Origin: Herpetosiphon llansteffanensis
GTDB taxonomy: Bacteria > Chloroflexota > Chloroflexia > Chloroflexales > Herpetosiphonaceae
DNA: 64,000 nt
Direction: 5' to 3'
NCBI RefSeq assembly: GCF_003205875.1
Contig: NZ_PUBZ01000033.1
Span: 1 to 64,000 of the forward strand
Shown here: one piece after another, positions 27,570 through 35,770 of the stretch
Layout: each line of letters begins with the position of its first letter
How positions within the stretch are numbered: position 1 is the stretch's first letter
The notes under the pieces: generated by a model
Seen by the model: the letters and a program-made list of their open reading frames with translations, nothing else
Told to the model about the DNA's origin: nothing
The model's database searches: none
Program-made: the position numbers and the translations under genes

Positions 27570-28094
27570 GTGCTGTACGAACAACACAAGGCTGAAATTG
27601 ATGGAATTTTGGCCCGTTACCCTGTCGATCGCAAACGCTCGGCCTTGTTGCCGTTGTTATATTTGGCCCAAGATGTCTATGGTCGCTTGAATCGCGATTC
27701 GATTCGCGAAGTGGCCGAGATTCTCGATTTGCCCTATACCGATGTTTTTGAGGTCGTAGGTTTTTATACACTCTTTTATAACGAAGACGTTGGCAAGATT
27801 GTGCTCGATGTCTGCGACGACGTACCATGCTGCTTCTGTGGTGCTGAAGAGCTGGTCGCCGACTTAGAAAATCGGCTGGGGATTAAAGCTGGCGAAACGA
27901 CCAAGGATAAGGTCTTTACGCTGCGCCGCGTGAAATGTATTGCCGCTTGCGATCAAGCCCCCGTGCTGCAAGCCAACTTAGAGTTTCACAACCGCGTCTT
28001 GCCCGATAAAGTCGAAGCCATGCTCACCAAGCTGCGCAACGATGTCGAATCTGGCAAGCCCGTGAGCATCTCTGGCCGCCTTGCAGAACGCTAG
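27570..28094 (+). CDS. nuoE: NADH-quinone oxidoreductase subunit E
   Basis: A 174-residue thioredoxin-like subunit carrying the N1a [2Fe-2S] cluster of the NADH module. Ligands C82 and C87 lie in CDDVPC, and C123 and C127 in KCIAAC. The start codon is GTG at 27570 with AAGGAG upstream. Five bases after the TAG stop, a TGA-bearing heptamer array begins that fills most of the gap before nuoF. Confidence 0.93.
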   Translation: MLYEQHKAEIDGILARYPVDRKRSALLPLLYLAQDVYGRLNRDSIREVAEILDLPYTDVFEVVGFYTLFYNEDVGKIVLDVCDDVPCCFCGAEELVADLENRLGIKAGETTKDKVFTLRRVKCIAACDQAPVLQANLEFHNRVLPDKVEAMLTKLRNDVESGKPVSISGRLAER

Positions 28095-28099
28095 TCTAA

Positions 28100-28175
28100 G
28101 GATGAAGGATGAGGGATGAAGTATGAAATAGCTTCGGTTATGTTCATCCTTCATAATTCATACTTCATAATTCGT
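28100..28175 (+). repeat. Heptamer array between nuoE and nuoF
   Basis: Units GGATGAA, GGATGAG, GGATGAA and GTATGAA run in exact 7-base phase from 28100; after GCTTCGG an inverted set (TTCATCC, TTCATAA, TTCATAC) follows. The two halves can pair in the nuo mRNA. Confidence 0.8.
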
Positions 28176-28185
28176 GAGGGTGCTT

Positions 28186-29454
28186 ATGCCTAAGACAGAA
28201 ATCAAAGAACATATTGTGATGCGCAATCGCGATGTTGAAAATATTCGCGATCTCGATGTGTATCTGGCAAATGGTGGGTATGCAATGGCCAAGCAAGCCT
28301 TGACCAGCATGACTCCTGCCGCAATTATCGACGAAGTTAAAAAATCGGGCTTGCGCGGTCGTGGCGGCGCTGGCTTCCCCACCGGGGTTAAATGGAGCTT
28401 TGTTCCCAAGGAATTAAACCCCAAATATTTGGTGGTTAACGCCGATGAGAGCGAGCCAGGCACGTTCAACAACCACGAAATTATCGACGAAAACCCCCAT
28501 CAATTGCTCGAAGGGATTGTCATTAGTGCCTTTGCAATTGGAGCAAACGTCGCCTATATCTACATTCGCGGCGAGTTTGCCTATGGCGCACGCTTCCTTG
28601 AGCAAAAAATTGCCGAAGCTCGCGAACGTGGCTTGATTGGCAAGAATTTGTTTGGCTCAGGCTACGATGTGGAAATTTATGTCCATCGCGGCGCTGGAGC
28701 CTATATTTGTGGCGAAGAAACCGCCTTGCTCGAATCGCTCGAAGGCAAGATTGGCCAGCCACGCTTGAAGCCACCATTCCCAGCAGTCGCTGGTTTGTAT
28801 GCCAAGCCAACCGTGGTCAACAACGTCGAAACCTTGACCAACGTGCCACGGATTATTGAAAAAGGCGCTGATTGGTTCCGCTCGTTCGGCACCGAAAAAT
28901 CGCCTGGTACCAAGGCTGTTTCGATTAGCGGCCACGTCAAAAAGCCTGGCAACTATGAAATTCCCTTGGGCATCACGATTCGCGAGTTCATTTTCGAATG
29001 GGCTGGCGGCATGCGCGACCCAAATCTGCCCTTGAAGTTCATCATTCCAGGCGGCGCTTCATCCAACTGGCTGACCGAGGAACACCTCGATATACCAATG
29101 ACATGGGATGATATGGCCGCTGCTGGCACGATGCTCGGCTCAGGCGCGATGGTGGTGCTCGATACCTCGGTTCCAGTTGTGCGGGCGGCTTTGAAGGTCG
29201 ACGAATTCTTCAAACACGAATCGTGTGGCAAGTGTTCGCCCTGCCGCGAAGGCACGCACTTCTTGGTCAAGGTTTGGGAGCGGATCGACGAAGGCCACGG
29301 ACGAGTTGGTGATATTGAGTTGCTGGCTGATGTTGGCAAGCAAATGCTTGGCAAGTGTTTCTGCCCACTGGGCGATTCGTCAGTCTCAGCAGTCAATAGC
29401 GCGATCAAGTTCTTCCGGCCTGAGCTTGATGCAGCGATTGATGCACAGCACTAA
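28186..29454 (+). CDS. nuoF: NADH-quinone oxidoreductase subunit F
   Basis: A 422-residue subunit that oxidises NADH. It has the FMN/NADH motif GRGGAGFPTGVKW, the segment GAGAYICGEETALLESLEG, and the N3 [4Fe-4S] ligands in ESCGKCSPCREGTHF with a final cysteine in GKCFCPLG. The ATG at 28186 is preferred over an in-frame GTG at 28174 because GAGGGTG is well placed before it. A GxxExxY nuclease element separates it from nuoG. Confidence 0.95.
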   Translation: MPKTEIKEHIVMRNRDVENIRDLDVYLANGGYAMAKQALTSMTPAAIIDEVKKSGLRGRGGAGFPTGVKWSFVPKELNPKYLVVNADESEPGTFNNHEIIDENPHQLLEGIVISAFAIGANVAYIYIRGEFAYGARFLEQKIAEARERGLIGKNLFGSGYDVEIYVHRGAGAYICGEETALLESLEGKIGQPRLKPPFPAVAGLYAKPTVVNNVETLTNVPRIIEKGADWFRSFGTEKSPGTKAVSISGHVKKPGNYEIPLGITIREFIFEWAGGMRDPNLPLKFIIPGGASSNWLTEEHLDIPMTWDDMAAAGTMLGSGAMVVLDTSVPVVRAALKVDEFFKHESCGKCSPCREGTHFLVKVWERIDEGHGRVGDIELLADVGKQMLGKCFCPLGDSSVSAVNSAIKFFRPELDAAIDAQH

Positions 29455-29492
29455 GCATTATTGATCGTTTCAGTATAGTTTTATAACGCACA

Positions 29493-29995
29493 TTTTTAGC
29501 CACAGATTGACACAGATGACACAGATGACCATCGATTGGCATTGTGCGAATCAAAAAGGTGTCAAAATGCCTAAATTTATACACGGTGATTTGACCTATA
29601 CGCTTATTGATGCCGCGATGGAAGTTCATCAGCAACTTGGGCCAGGTCTGCTAGAATCGGTATATCAAAAGGCCTTGGCATATGAACTACAACAACGACA
29701 TATTCTTTTTGTTGAGCAACAACATTTGCCTGTTTGGTATAAAGAAATCGTTGTTGGCGATTTTATCGCAGATTTTGTGGTTGAGCAGTGCCTCATTGTT
29801 GAGATTAAAGCAATTGATCAATTGCATCCCAACCATGTTGCTCAAACACTCAATTATTTATCAATTACCCGATTAGGTATTGCTTTACTGCTAAATTTTG
29901 GCAGTACATCATTGCAATATAAGCGTTTGATTCGTTAAATAATCTAATCTGCGCTAATCTGTGCTAATCTGTGGCAAAAAATTCGTGGCTAAAAA
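29493..29995. mobile_element. GxxExxY nuclease element with terminal inverted repeats
   Basis: A 503-bp unit between nuoF and nuoG. TTTTTAGCCAC (29493-29503) and GTGGCTAAAAA (29985-29995) are 11-bp perfect terminal inverted repeats. Inside the left end are three CACAGAT(T)GA units; inside the right end are TAATCTGYGC units and TGTGGCAAAAAATTC. The single gene lies between these arrays. No target-site duplication is visible. The same heads occur alone at 12692, 12721, 12858, 24285, 24383 and 34597. Mobility is inferred from the layout. Confidence 0.6.
29567..29938 (+). CDS. GxxExxY family protein, PDDEXK-like nuclease
   Basis: A 123-residue protein with the family motif GLLESVY (G27, E30, Y33) and a probable PDDEXK core: D69 in DFIADFVV, then E79 and K81 in IVEIKAI. 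The family has no assigned function; the motif set predicts a metal-dependent nuclease. The start at 29567 is set by AAGGTG upstream and by homology; the longer frame would translate the flanking repeat units as MTQMTQMT. It interrupts the nuo operon without disrupting a gene and lies inside a unit with inverted ends. Confidence 0.85.
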   Translation: MPKFIHGDLTYTLIDAAMEVHQQLGPGLLESVYQKALAYELQQRHILFVEQQHLPVWYKEIVVGDFIADFVVEQCLIVEIKAIDQLHPNHVAQTLNYLSITRLGIALLLNFGSTSLQYKRLIR

Positions 29996-30032
29996 CTATT
30001 GAAACGTACTTTATACAAGAAAGGGCAGCCTC

Positions 30033-32774
30033 ATGCCTGATATGGTTACGTTGACGATTGATGGGCAGACGGTCTCGGTGCCAAAAGGCACCTTGGTCGT
30101 CGAAGCTGCCCGTCAGGTCGAAAATCTGATTCCGGTGTTCTGCTATCACCCCAAAATGGCTCCCGTCGGCATGTGCCGGATGTGTGTGGTCAAGGTGGGA
30201 ACGCCCAAGATGGACCCAGCCACCCGTCAGCCAGTCGTTGACGCTGATGGCAAATCAGTGATTGCGATGATGCCACGCTTGCAAACCGCCTGTACCACGC
30301 CCGTCAGCGAAGGTATGGTCGTGGTTACCCAAGATTCCGAAGTTGAGCACGCTCAGCGCGGCGTGTTGGAAGCCTTGCTCACCAGCCACCCACTCGATTG
30401 TCCGGTTTGCGATAAGGGCGGCGAATGCCCATTGCAAAACTTGACCATGGGTTGGGGGCCGGGCAAAACCCGCTTCGACTATAACGATAAAGTGCACTTT
30501 GAAAAACCAGTGCCACTTGGCGATTTAATTTATCTCGACCGCGAACGCTGTATCTTGTGCGCCCGCTGTGTGCGCTTCCAAGATGAAATTGCTGGCGATC
30601 CGGTGCTGGGCTTCTACAACCGTGGCCGCGCTTGGCACATCATCTCGCAATCCGACCCAGAATTTGATAGCAAGTTCTCAGGCAACACCACTGACATCTG
30701 TCCAGTGGGCGCGTTGACCTCAGCTGACTTCCGCTTCAAAGCTCGGGTTTGGGAATTGCAGCCAATTCCAACGGTCTGTAATCACTGCTCAGTCGGCTGT
30801 AACATGACCTTCGATACCCGCTCGAACGACATCAAACGGGTGATGCCACGCGAAAACGATGCAGTCAACGAAATTTGGCTGTGCGATCGCGGTCGCTTCG
30901 GCCATCACTTCAATACCAGCAAGCAACGCCTGACCACGCCATTGGTGCGCAAGGCTGGCAAACTGCAAGAAGCGACTTGGGAAGAAGCTTTGAGCATCGT
31001 TGCCCAACAACTTGATGGCATTCGCAGCACCACTGGCGGCAAAGCCATTGGTGGTTTGGCAGGCACATCGTTGGCCAACGAAGATCTCTACGCCTTCCAA
31101 CGCTTCTTCCGCGAAACGCTTGGCTCGGCAAACATTGATCATCGCTCAGGCTCGGCCTTGGACTTGCCGCTTGACGATGTTGGCGCGCAATATGGCATTC
31201 ATAGCGGCACCGATCTTTCAACCCTTGGCAAAGGCACGGTTGTGCTGGTGTTTGGCGCAGACCCAGAAGAAGAAGCGCCAGTTCATTTGCTACGGATTCG
31301 CGGCATCAACACCCGTGGCGGCAGCGTGATTACGCTCAATGGTCGCCCAACCAAGCTCGATAGTATCGCCAAGCACGCTTTGCGCTACAAATATGGCAGC
31401 GAAAGCGCCATTTTGGCAGCCTTGCTCAAGCCATTGCTCGATAGCACGCCAGCCGATGGCAAACGCGCAACCCTGCGCGGCTTCAACGATTTGGTGGCCT
31501 CGCTCAAAGGCTTCAATCTCGATGAGCAAGCTGCTGGCATTAGCGCCGATAAGCTCAATGCGGTTGCCGAGCTCATCAACAGCGCCGAAAACTTGGTGAT
31601 CTTCTATGGTCGCGATGCCTTGACTGCTGGCGCAAGCGTGCCTGCTGGCTTGGCGAACCTCTTGGTGATGACGCGCAAAGCTGGCGCTGCCAATAGCGGC
31701 TTGATCAGCTTGCTCAAAGGCGCAAATGCTCGTGGCGCGCTTGATTTGGGCGTACGGCCTGATCGTGGGCCAAATTATGCAGCCTTGAGCAATGCAGGCC
31801 TTGATGCCAAGCAAATGCTCAGCGCCGCCCGCGAAGGCAAAATCAAAGCCTTGTATGTAGCTGGGGTTGATCCCGTTGGCGATAATCCTGCTGCTGCCGA
31901 GAGCTTGAAGAAGCTTGGTTTGTTGGTTGTGCAAGAGCTGTTCTTGACCGAAACCGCCAAATTGGCCGATGTGGTCTTGCCAGTTTTGAGCGTTGCCGAG
32001 CGTGAAGGAACCTACACCAACGCCGAACGCCGCGTGCAGCGCTTCCGCCAAGCAATTCGCCCAACGATCAATGCTCGGCCCGACTGGCAAATTTTGCAAG
32101 CCTTGGCCAATCAATTGGTTTCCGAAGCCGTGTTGAGCGCTGCTGGTGGCGATAAGAGCCGCAAGCAAGCCCGCCGCGAAGAAGATAAAGCCCGCGTGCG
32201 CAGTGAGTGGACCTATGCTTCGCCAGCAGAAATTCTGATGGACATTCAAGCCAATGTCGCTGGATACAAAGGCGTAAGCTATGCCAGCTTGCAAGGCCCA
32301 ACTGGCCAATGGGGCCGCCAAGCCAACGAAAACTACTATTTCGATGGCACGTCCTACCAAAATACTGGTGGCTTGGGTGTGCAATTGCCAGCAGCGGTAG
32401 AAACCAGCTCAATCCAAACCTTGCAGCCATTCAGCGTGAGCACCCCAGCCAGCGTTGCCGACCGCCCATGGACCTTGGTTGGCGCAACCTTCTTGTATGA
32501 TGATGGTGCGCTGCTGACCGACACCGACTTGTTGAACAACCGCAAGGCCAAGGCCGTGGTCGCGCTCAACCCAGTTGATGCCGATAAGCTTGGGGTCAAA
32601 AATGGCGAGCGTGTGACCGTTAGCTCTGGCCGTGGCAGCCTTAGTTTGCCAGTTCACCGTACCAAACTTGCGCCCGAAGGCGTGGTCGTCGTACCTGTTG
32701 GGGTTAATAATGTGGGCTTGGTCAGCGTCGTCGAAGGTGGCGCAACGCCAGTAGCCATTCGTCGGGAGGCCTAG
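30033..32774 (+). CDS. nuoG: NADH-quinone oxidoreductase subunit G
   Basis: A 913-residue subunit of the NADH module. The N-terminal [2Fe-2S] domain has CYHPKMAPVGMCRMC; the His-Cys motif is HPLDCPVCDKGGECPLQ; the [4Fe-4S] domain has CILCARCVRFQDE and DICPVGAL; a further cluster loop CNHCSVGCNM starts the molybdopterin-oxidoreductase-like body, which normally has no cofactor in complex I. The end is a MopB C-terminal domain (about 810-905). AGGG precedes the ATG. The intact frame shows that the upstream insertion has not damaged it. Confidence 0.94.
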   Translation: MPDMVTLTIDGQTVSVPKGTLVVEAARQVENLIPVFCYHPKMAPVGMCRMCVVKVGTPKMDPATRQPVVDADGKSVIAMMPRLQTACTTPVSEGMVVVTQDSEVEHAQRGVLEALLTSHPLDCPVCDKGGECPLQNLTMGWGPGKTRFDYNDKVHFEKPVPLGDLIYLDRERCILCARCVRFQDEIAGDPVLGFYNRGRAWHIISQSDPEFDSKFSGNTTDICPVGALTSADFRFKARVWELQPIPTVCNHCSVGCNMTFDTRSNDIKRVMPRENDAVNEIWLCDRGRFGHHFNTSKQRLTTPLVRKAGKLQEATWEEALSIVAQQLDGIRSTTGGKAIGGLAGTSLANEDLYAFQRFFRETLGSANIDHRSGSALDLPLDDVGAQYGIHSGTDLSTLGKGTVVLVFGADPEEEAPVHLLRIRGINTRGGSVITLNGRPTKLDSIAKHALRYKYGSESAILAALLKPLLDSTPADGKRATLRGFNDLVASLKGFNLDEQAAGISADKLNAVAELINSAENLVIFYGRDALTAGASVPAGLANLLVMTRKAGAANSGLISLLKGANARGALDLGVRPDRGPNYAALSNAGLDAKQMLSAAREGKIKALYVAGVDPVGDNPAAAESLKKLGLLVVQELFLTETAKLADVVLPVLSVAEREGTYTNAERRVQRFRQAIRPTINARPDWQILQALANQLVSEAVLSAAGGDKSRKQARREEDKARVRSEWTYASPAEILMDIQANVAGYKGVSYASLQGPTGQWGRQANENYYFDGTSYQNTGGLGVQLPAAVETSSIQTLQPFSVSTPASVADRPWTLVGATFLYDDGALLTDTDLLNNRKAKAVVALNPVDADKLGVKNGERVTVSSGRGSLSLPVHRTKLAPEGVVVVPVGVNNVGLVSVVEGGATPVAIRREA

Positions 32775-32777
32775 GCC

Positions 32778-33851
32778 ATGCAAGATCGCTCACTATGGGT
32801 GATGATTATCCACGCTGTGGTATTAGCATTTGCTGCATTAACCAGCTTTGCCTATCTCACGCTGATGGAACGCAAGGTGTTGGCGCGCTTGCAACATCGG
32901 GTCGGCCCTAATCAGGCTGGCCCCAATGGCTATTTGCAACCGCTGGCCGATGCTGTCAAGTTGATGTTCAAAGAAGATATTATGCCATCGACCGCCGATA
33001 AATGGGTCTTTACGATTGCTCCCATTTTGGCGACGATTCCGGCTATTGTAATCTTCGCGGTGATTCCGCTTGGCCCCGATTTAGTGGTGTTTGGCGAGCG
33101 GATTCCGTTGGCTTTTGCGAGCTTGAACATTGGCTTGCTCTATTTCTTGGCCGTAACCTCAATCGGCGTGTATGGGATTACCCTTGCCGGTTGGGCCTCG
33201 AATAACAAGTATTCAATGCTTGGTGGCGTGCGTTCAGCAGCTCAAATGATCAGCTATGAATTGGCCTTTGGGCTTTCGGTGCTGGTTCCAGTGATGTTGA
33301 CCGCCTCGCGCTCAGCCGACGGCTTTGGCTCGCTCGATTTGGTGCAGATGGTCAACGCGCAGGCTGGCACGTGGCTGGGCTTTATTCCCAAGTGGTTTGT
33401 CTTTACGCCAACCGGCTTTGTCGCCTTCTTCTTGTTCTTGATTGCGGCCACCGCTGAAGTGACCCGCGCACCCTTCGACTTGGTTGAAGCAGAACAAGAG
33501 TTGGTCGGTGGCTACGCTACCGAATATAGCTCAATGAAGTTTGCGCTGTTCTTCATGGCCGAATATATGAAGCTGATCGCCATGAGCGGCTTTGCAGCAA
33601 CCATGTTCCTTGGTGGCTGGCGCTTCCCATATCTCGAAGATATTGCAGGTAACTGGGGTGCGTTGGTTGGCTTTGTCGTCATCGCCGCCAAAATCTTCTT
33701 CTTCTTGTTCTTGTCGATTTGGGTGCGCGCAAGCTTGCCACGGATTCGCTACGACAAGCTGATGGATTTTGGTTGGAAACGCCTGTTGCCAGTTTCTTTG
33801 GCAACCGTCGTGGCAACCGCCGTGATCGTCGTGCTGACCAACCCACTCTAA
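32778..33851 (+). CDS. nuoH: NADH-quinone oxidoreductase subunit H
   Basis: A 357-residue membrane subunit with about eight transmembrane helices; it contributes to the quinone chamber. LMERKVLARLQHRVGPNQAGP near residue 30, and TRAPFDLVEAEQELVGGYATEYSSMKFALFF further on, are hallmark segments (the second begins near residue 228). GGGAGG precedes the ATG, 3 bases after nuoG. It is the last nuo gene here: a strong terminator follows and nuoI-N are absent from the window. Confidence 0.95.
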   Translation: MQDRSLWVMIIHAVVLAFAALTSFAYLTLMERKVLARLQHRVGPNQAGPNGYLQPLADAVKLMFKEDIMPSTADKWVFTIAPILATIPAIVIFAVIPLGPDLVVFGERIPLAFASLNIGLLYFLAVTSIGVYGITLAGWASNNKYSMLGGVRSAAQMISYELAFGLSVLVPVMLTASRSADGFGSLDLVQMVNAQAGTWLGFIPKWFVFTPTGFVAFFLFLIAATAEVTRAPFDLVEAEQELVGGYATEYSSMKFALFFMAEYMKLIAMSGFAATMFLGGWRFPYLEDIAGNWGALVGFVVIAAKIFFFLFLSIWVRASLPRIRYDKLMDFGWKRLLPVSLATVVATAVIVVLTNPL

Positions 33852-33868
33852 ACCTAAGATTTAGTTTC

Positions 33869-33903
33869 AAACACTGGTGGAGCAATTCCACCAGTGTTTT
33901 TTT
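33869..33903 (+). terminator. Strong intrinsic terminator after nuoH
   Basis: AAACACTGGTGGA and TCCACCAGTGTTT form a perfect 13-bp stem with loop GCAAT, followed by more T residues (a run of seven counting the stem end). It ends the nuoA-H transcript. Confidence 0.9.
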
Positions 33904-33970
33904 ATCTCTGCAAGATTTTAGGCCATTTAAGGCTCATTCTTGCTAGCATGTTCGATTTAGGAGAATGGCG

Positions 33971-34519
33971 ATGCTTTTACGTCAAACTGAGCGGCTGCAA
34001 CTACATGTGCTCGAAGAATATGATGCGCAGCGCGTACTTGCGTTTTATCAGGCCAATGTCGAATTTCGCCGCGCTTGGTCGCCGACGATGGATGCAAACT
34101 TTTTGACCCTCGATGGCCAGCGCGAACGCTTGCGCAGCGATCGCATCGGGCGTGATCGCGAGCAGGGCTTAGCCTTATGGTTGACCGAAATCGATCAGCC
34201 AGCAATCGTTGGCATGGTTGCCTTGCGCAATATTGTGCGCGGCGCGTTCTGGTCGTGCCATCTTGGCTACGAAATTCATCAAAGCTACGCCAATCGCGGC
34301 TATATGAGCGAAGCCTTGCAGGCAGTAATTCAGTATGCGTTTGTCGATTTGCGCCTGCATCGCATCGAAGCCAACATTATGCCGCGCAATCAACGCTCGA
34401 TTCGAGTGGTCGAAAAACTAGGCTTTGAGCACGAAGGCTTAGCCCGCAAATATCTCAAAATCAATGGCATCTGGGAAGATCATATTCATTATGTGCGCTT
34501 AAATGCAGCCGTTGAATAA
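33971..34519 (+). CDS. GNAT acetyltransferase, RimJ/RimL type
   Basis: A 182-residue GNAT-fold N-acetyltransferase. The segment GYEIHQSYANRGYMSEALQAV, with the Q/R-x-x-G-x-A-like acetyl-CoA loop, followed by LHRIEANIMPRNQRSIRVVEKLGFEHEG, is typical of RimJ/RimL enzymes that acetylate ribosomal proteins or other N-termini. The ATG at 33971 has TAGGAG at good spacing; the ATG at 33965 is too close to it. Its TAA stop is directly followed by five perfect-phase heptamers. Confidence 0.87.
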   Translation: MLLRQTERLQLHVLEEYDAQRVLAFYQANVEFRRAWSPTMDANFLTLDGQRERLRSDRIGRDREQGLALWLTEIDQPAIVGMVALRNIVRGAFWSCHLGYEIHQSYANRGYMSEALQAVIQYAFVDLRLHRIEANIMPRNQRSIRVVEKLGFEHEGLARKYLKINGIWEDHIHYVRLNAAVE

Positions 34520-34795
34520 GGATGAAGGATGAATTATGAGGGATGAATTATGAAGAAAAATTTTCATTCCTCATGACTCATCCCTCAAACGTTACCTTTT
34601 TAGCCACGAATTGCACGAATTACACGAATTATATTCCGATAGCCGATAGCCTAGAGCCAATAGCCATTTCCCTTCGTGCTCTTCGTGGTTAAATTTCATC
34701 CCTCATCCCTCATAATTCATCCTTACCTTATGCTCTATGTTCTATGTTCTATCTTCGCAACTTCCTCCCTCATCCCTCATAATTCATCCTTTTGC
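34520..34795. repeat. Repeat mosaic between GNAT and SDR genes
   Basis: From the GNAT stop: GGATGAA, GGATGAA, TTATGAG, GGATGAA, TTATGAA (34520-34554); an inverted TCATCCC set; a TTTTTAGCCAC head with CACGAATT units (34597); ATAGCC heptamers; TTCGTGCTC nonamers; TATGTTC heptamers. It ends inside the SDR stop codon from the other side. No gene is present. Confidence 0.8.
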
Positions 34796-35674
34796 GGCTT
34801 GTTCGAGCACGTTGGCGTAAAATGCACCCCAATTGGGCTGACGGCCATCAACATCAAAGAAACCATATTCTTCCATCAATGTCCACGAAGCCCAGGTTTT
34901 GCCAGCCTTTTGCGCCACATTGGGGTCGCTCGCCAAGGCCACAATGCCACGCCCAAGGTAATAGGGCGTTTCCGATTCGCTATAATGTGGCTCCTTGGCA
35001 ATCGCATCGCGCCAATTTTCCTCGGCTACGCCAAAGTGATCAAGCATTTGCTCGGAGCGTAAAAAGCCTGGCGTTACCGCTAATGCAGTCACGCCATGGT
35101 CTTTTAAATCTTCGTGCATGCCAACGGCGATGCGCATCACGCTAGTTTTAATCAAATCGTAGATGCTATGGCCGCGATAGTTAAGCGTATCGCCATCGGT
35201 TACTTCGATAATCAAGCCTTGGCCACGAGCAACCAGCAATGGCGCTGCATAAAATGAGGTAATTAAGTGGGTATCAATTGAATTGTGCAAGAGGTTCAGA
35301 TTTTTGTGAATATCGCCTTCCCAGAACTTTTGGCCCCAGACCACTGCCGTTTCGCCGCCCCAAATATCGTTGACCACAATATCGAGCTGGCCTGCTTGCT
35401 CAGTATTAATCCGTTGAATAAGTGCTTGTACTTGGGCGGGATCGCTATGATCAACTTGGGCTGCAATGCCCTGACCACCAGCAGCCGTAACCATCTCAGC
35501 AGTATCATCGATCGTTTCGGCCCGATCGATCGGTGAGCGTTGAGTGCGCGTGGTGCGGCCTGTACAATAGACAGTTGCGCCAGCCTCGCCCAAGCTGACG
35601 GCAATTCCGCGCCCACAACCACGGGTTGCTCCAGCCACCAACGCCACTTTGCCTGCTAAAGCTTTGGTTGTCAT
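34784..35674 (-). CDS. SDR family oxidoreductase
   Basis: A 296-residue Rossmann-fold dehydrogenase. The cofactor loop is GATRGCGRGIA near residue 14, and CTGRTTR after strand 2 suggests NADPH preference. The catalytic Y-x-x-x-K is YDLIK in GHSIYDLIKTSVMR. The substrate is unknown. The start at 35674 has AGGAGG upstream. The last codons, AAA GGA TGA, come from a GGATGAA heptamer, so the stop codon itself is repeat-derived or shared with the repeat. Confidence 0.87.
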   Translation of the reverse strand: MTTKALAGKVALVAGATRGCGRGIAVSLGEAGATVYCTGRTTRTQRSPIDRAETIDDTAEMVTAAGGQGIAAQVDHSDPAQVQALIQRINTEQAGQLDIVVNDIWGGETAVVWGQKFWEGDIHKNLNLLHNSIDTHLITSFYAAPLLVARGQGLIIEVTDGDTLNYRGHSIYDLIKTSVMRIAVGMHEDLKDHGVTALAVTPGFLRSEQMLDHFGVAEENWRDAIAKEPHYSESETPYYLGRGIVALASDPNVAQKAGKTWASWTLMEEYGFFDVDGRQPNWGAFYANVLEQAAKG

Positions 35675-35770
35675 ACGTTTGATCCTCCTAAAACAACAAT
35701 CGCACGAACGTCGAGTGTAGTACACAAAGTACCTTCACTCCACGGTCATGCGACCGATGTTTGAGCCTGA

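Noticed and set aside
29507-29566. Longer N-terminus of the GxxExxY protein (MTQMTQMT)
   Set aside because: It is the translation of the left-end repeat units, and a ribosome site precedes the ATG at 29567.
31290-32384. 364-codon open frame on the minus strand inside nuoG
   Set aside because: It is antisense to well-conserved nuoG sequence, has no family resemblance and reflects codon bias of the sense gene.
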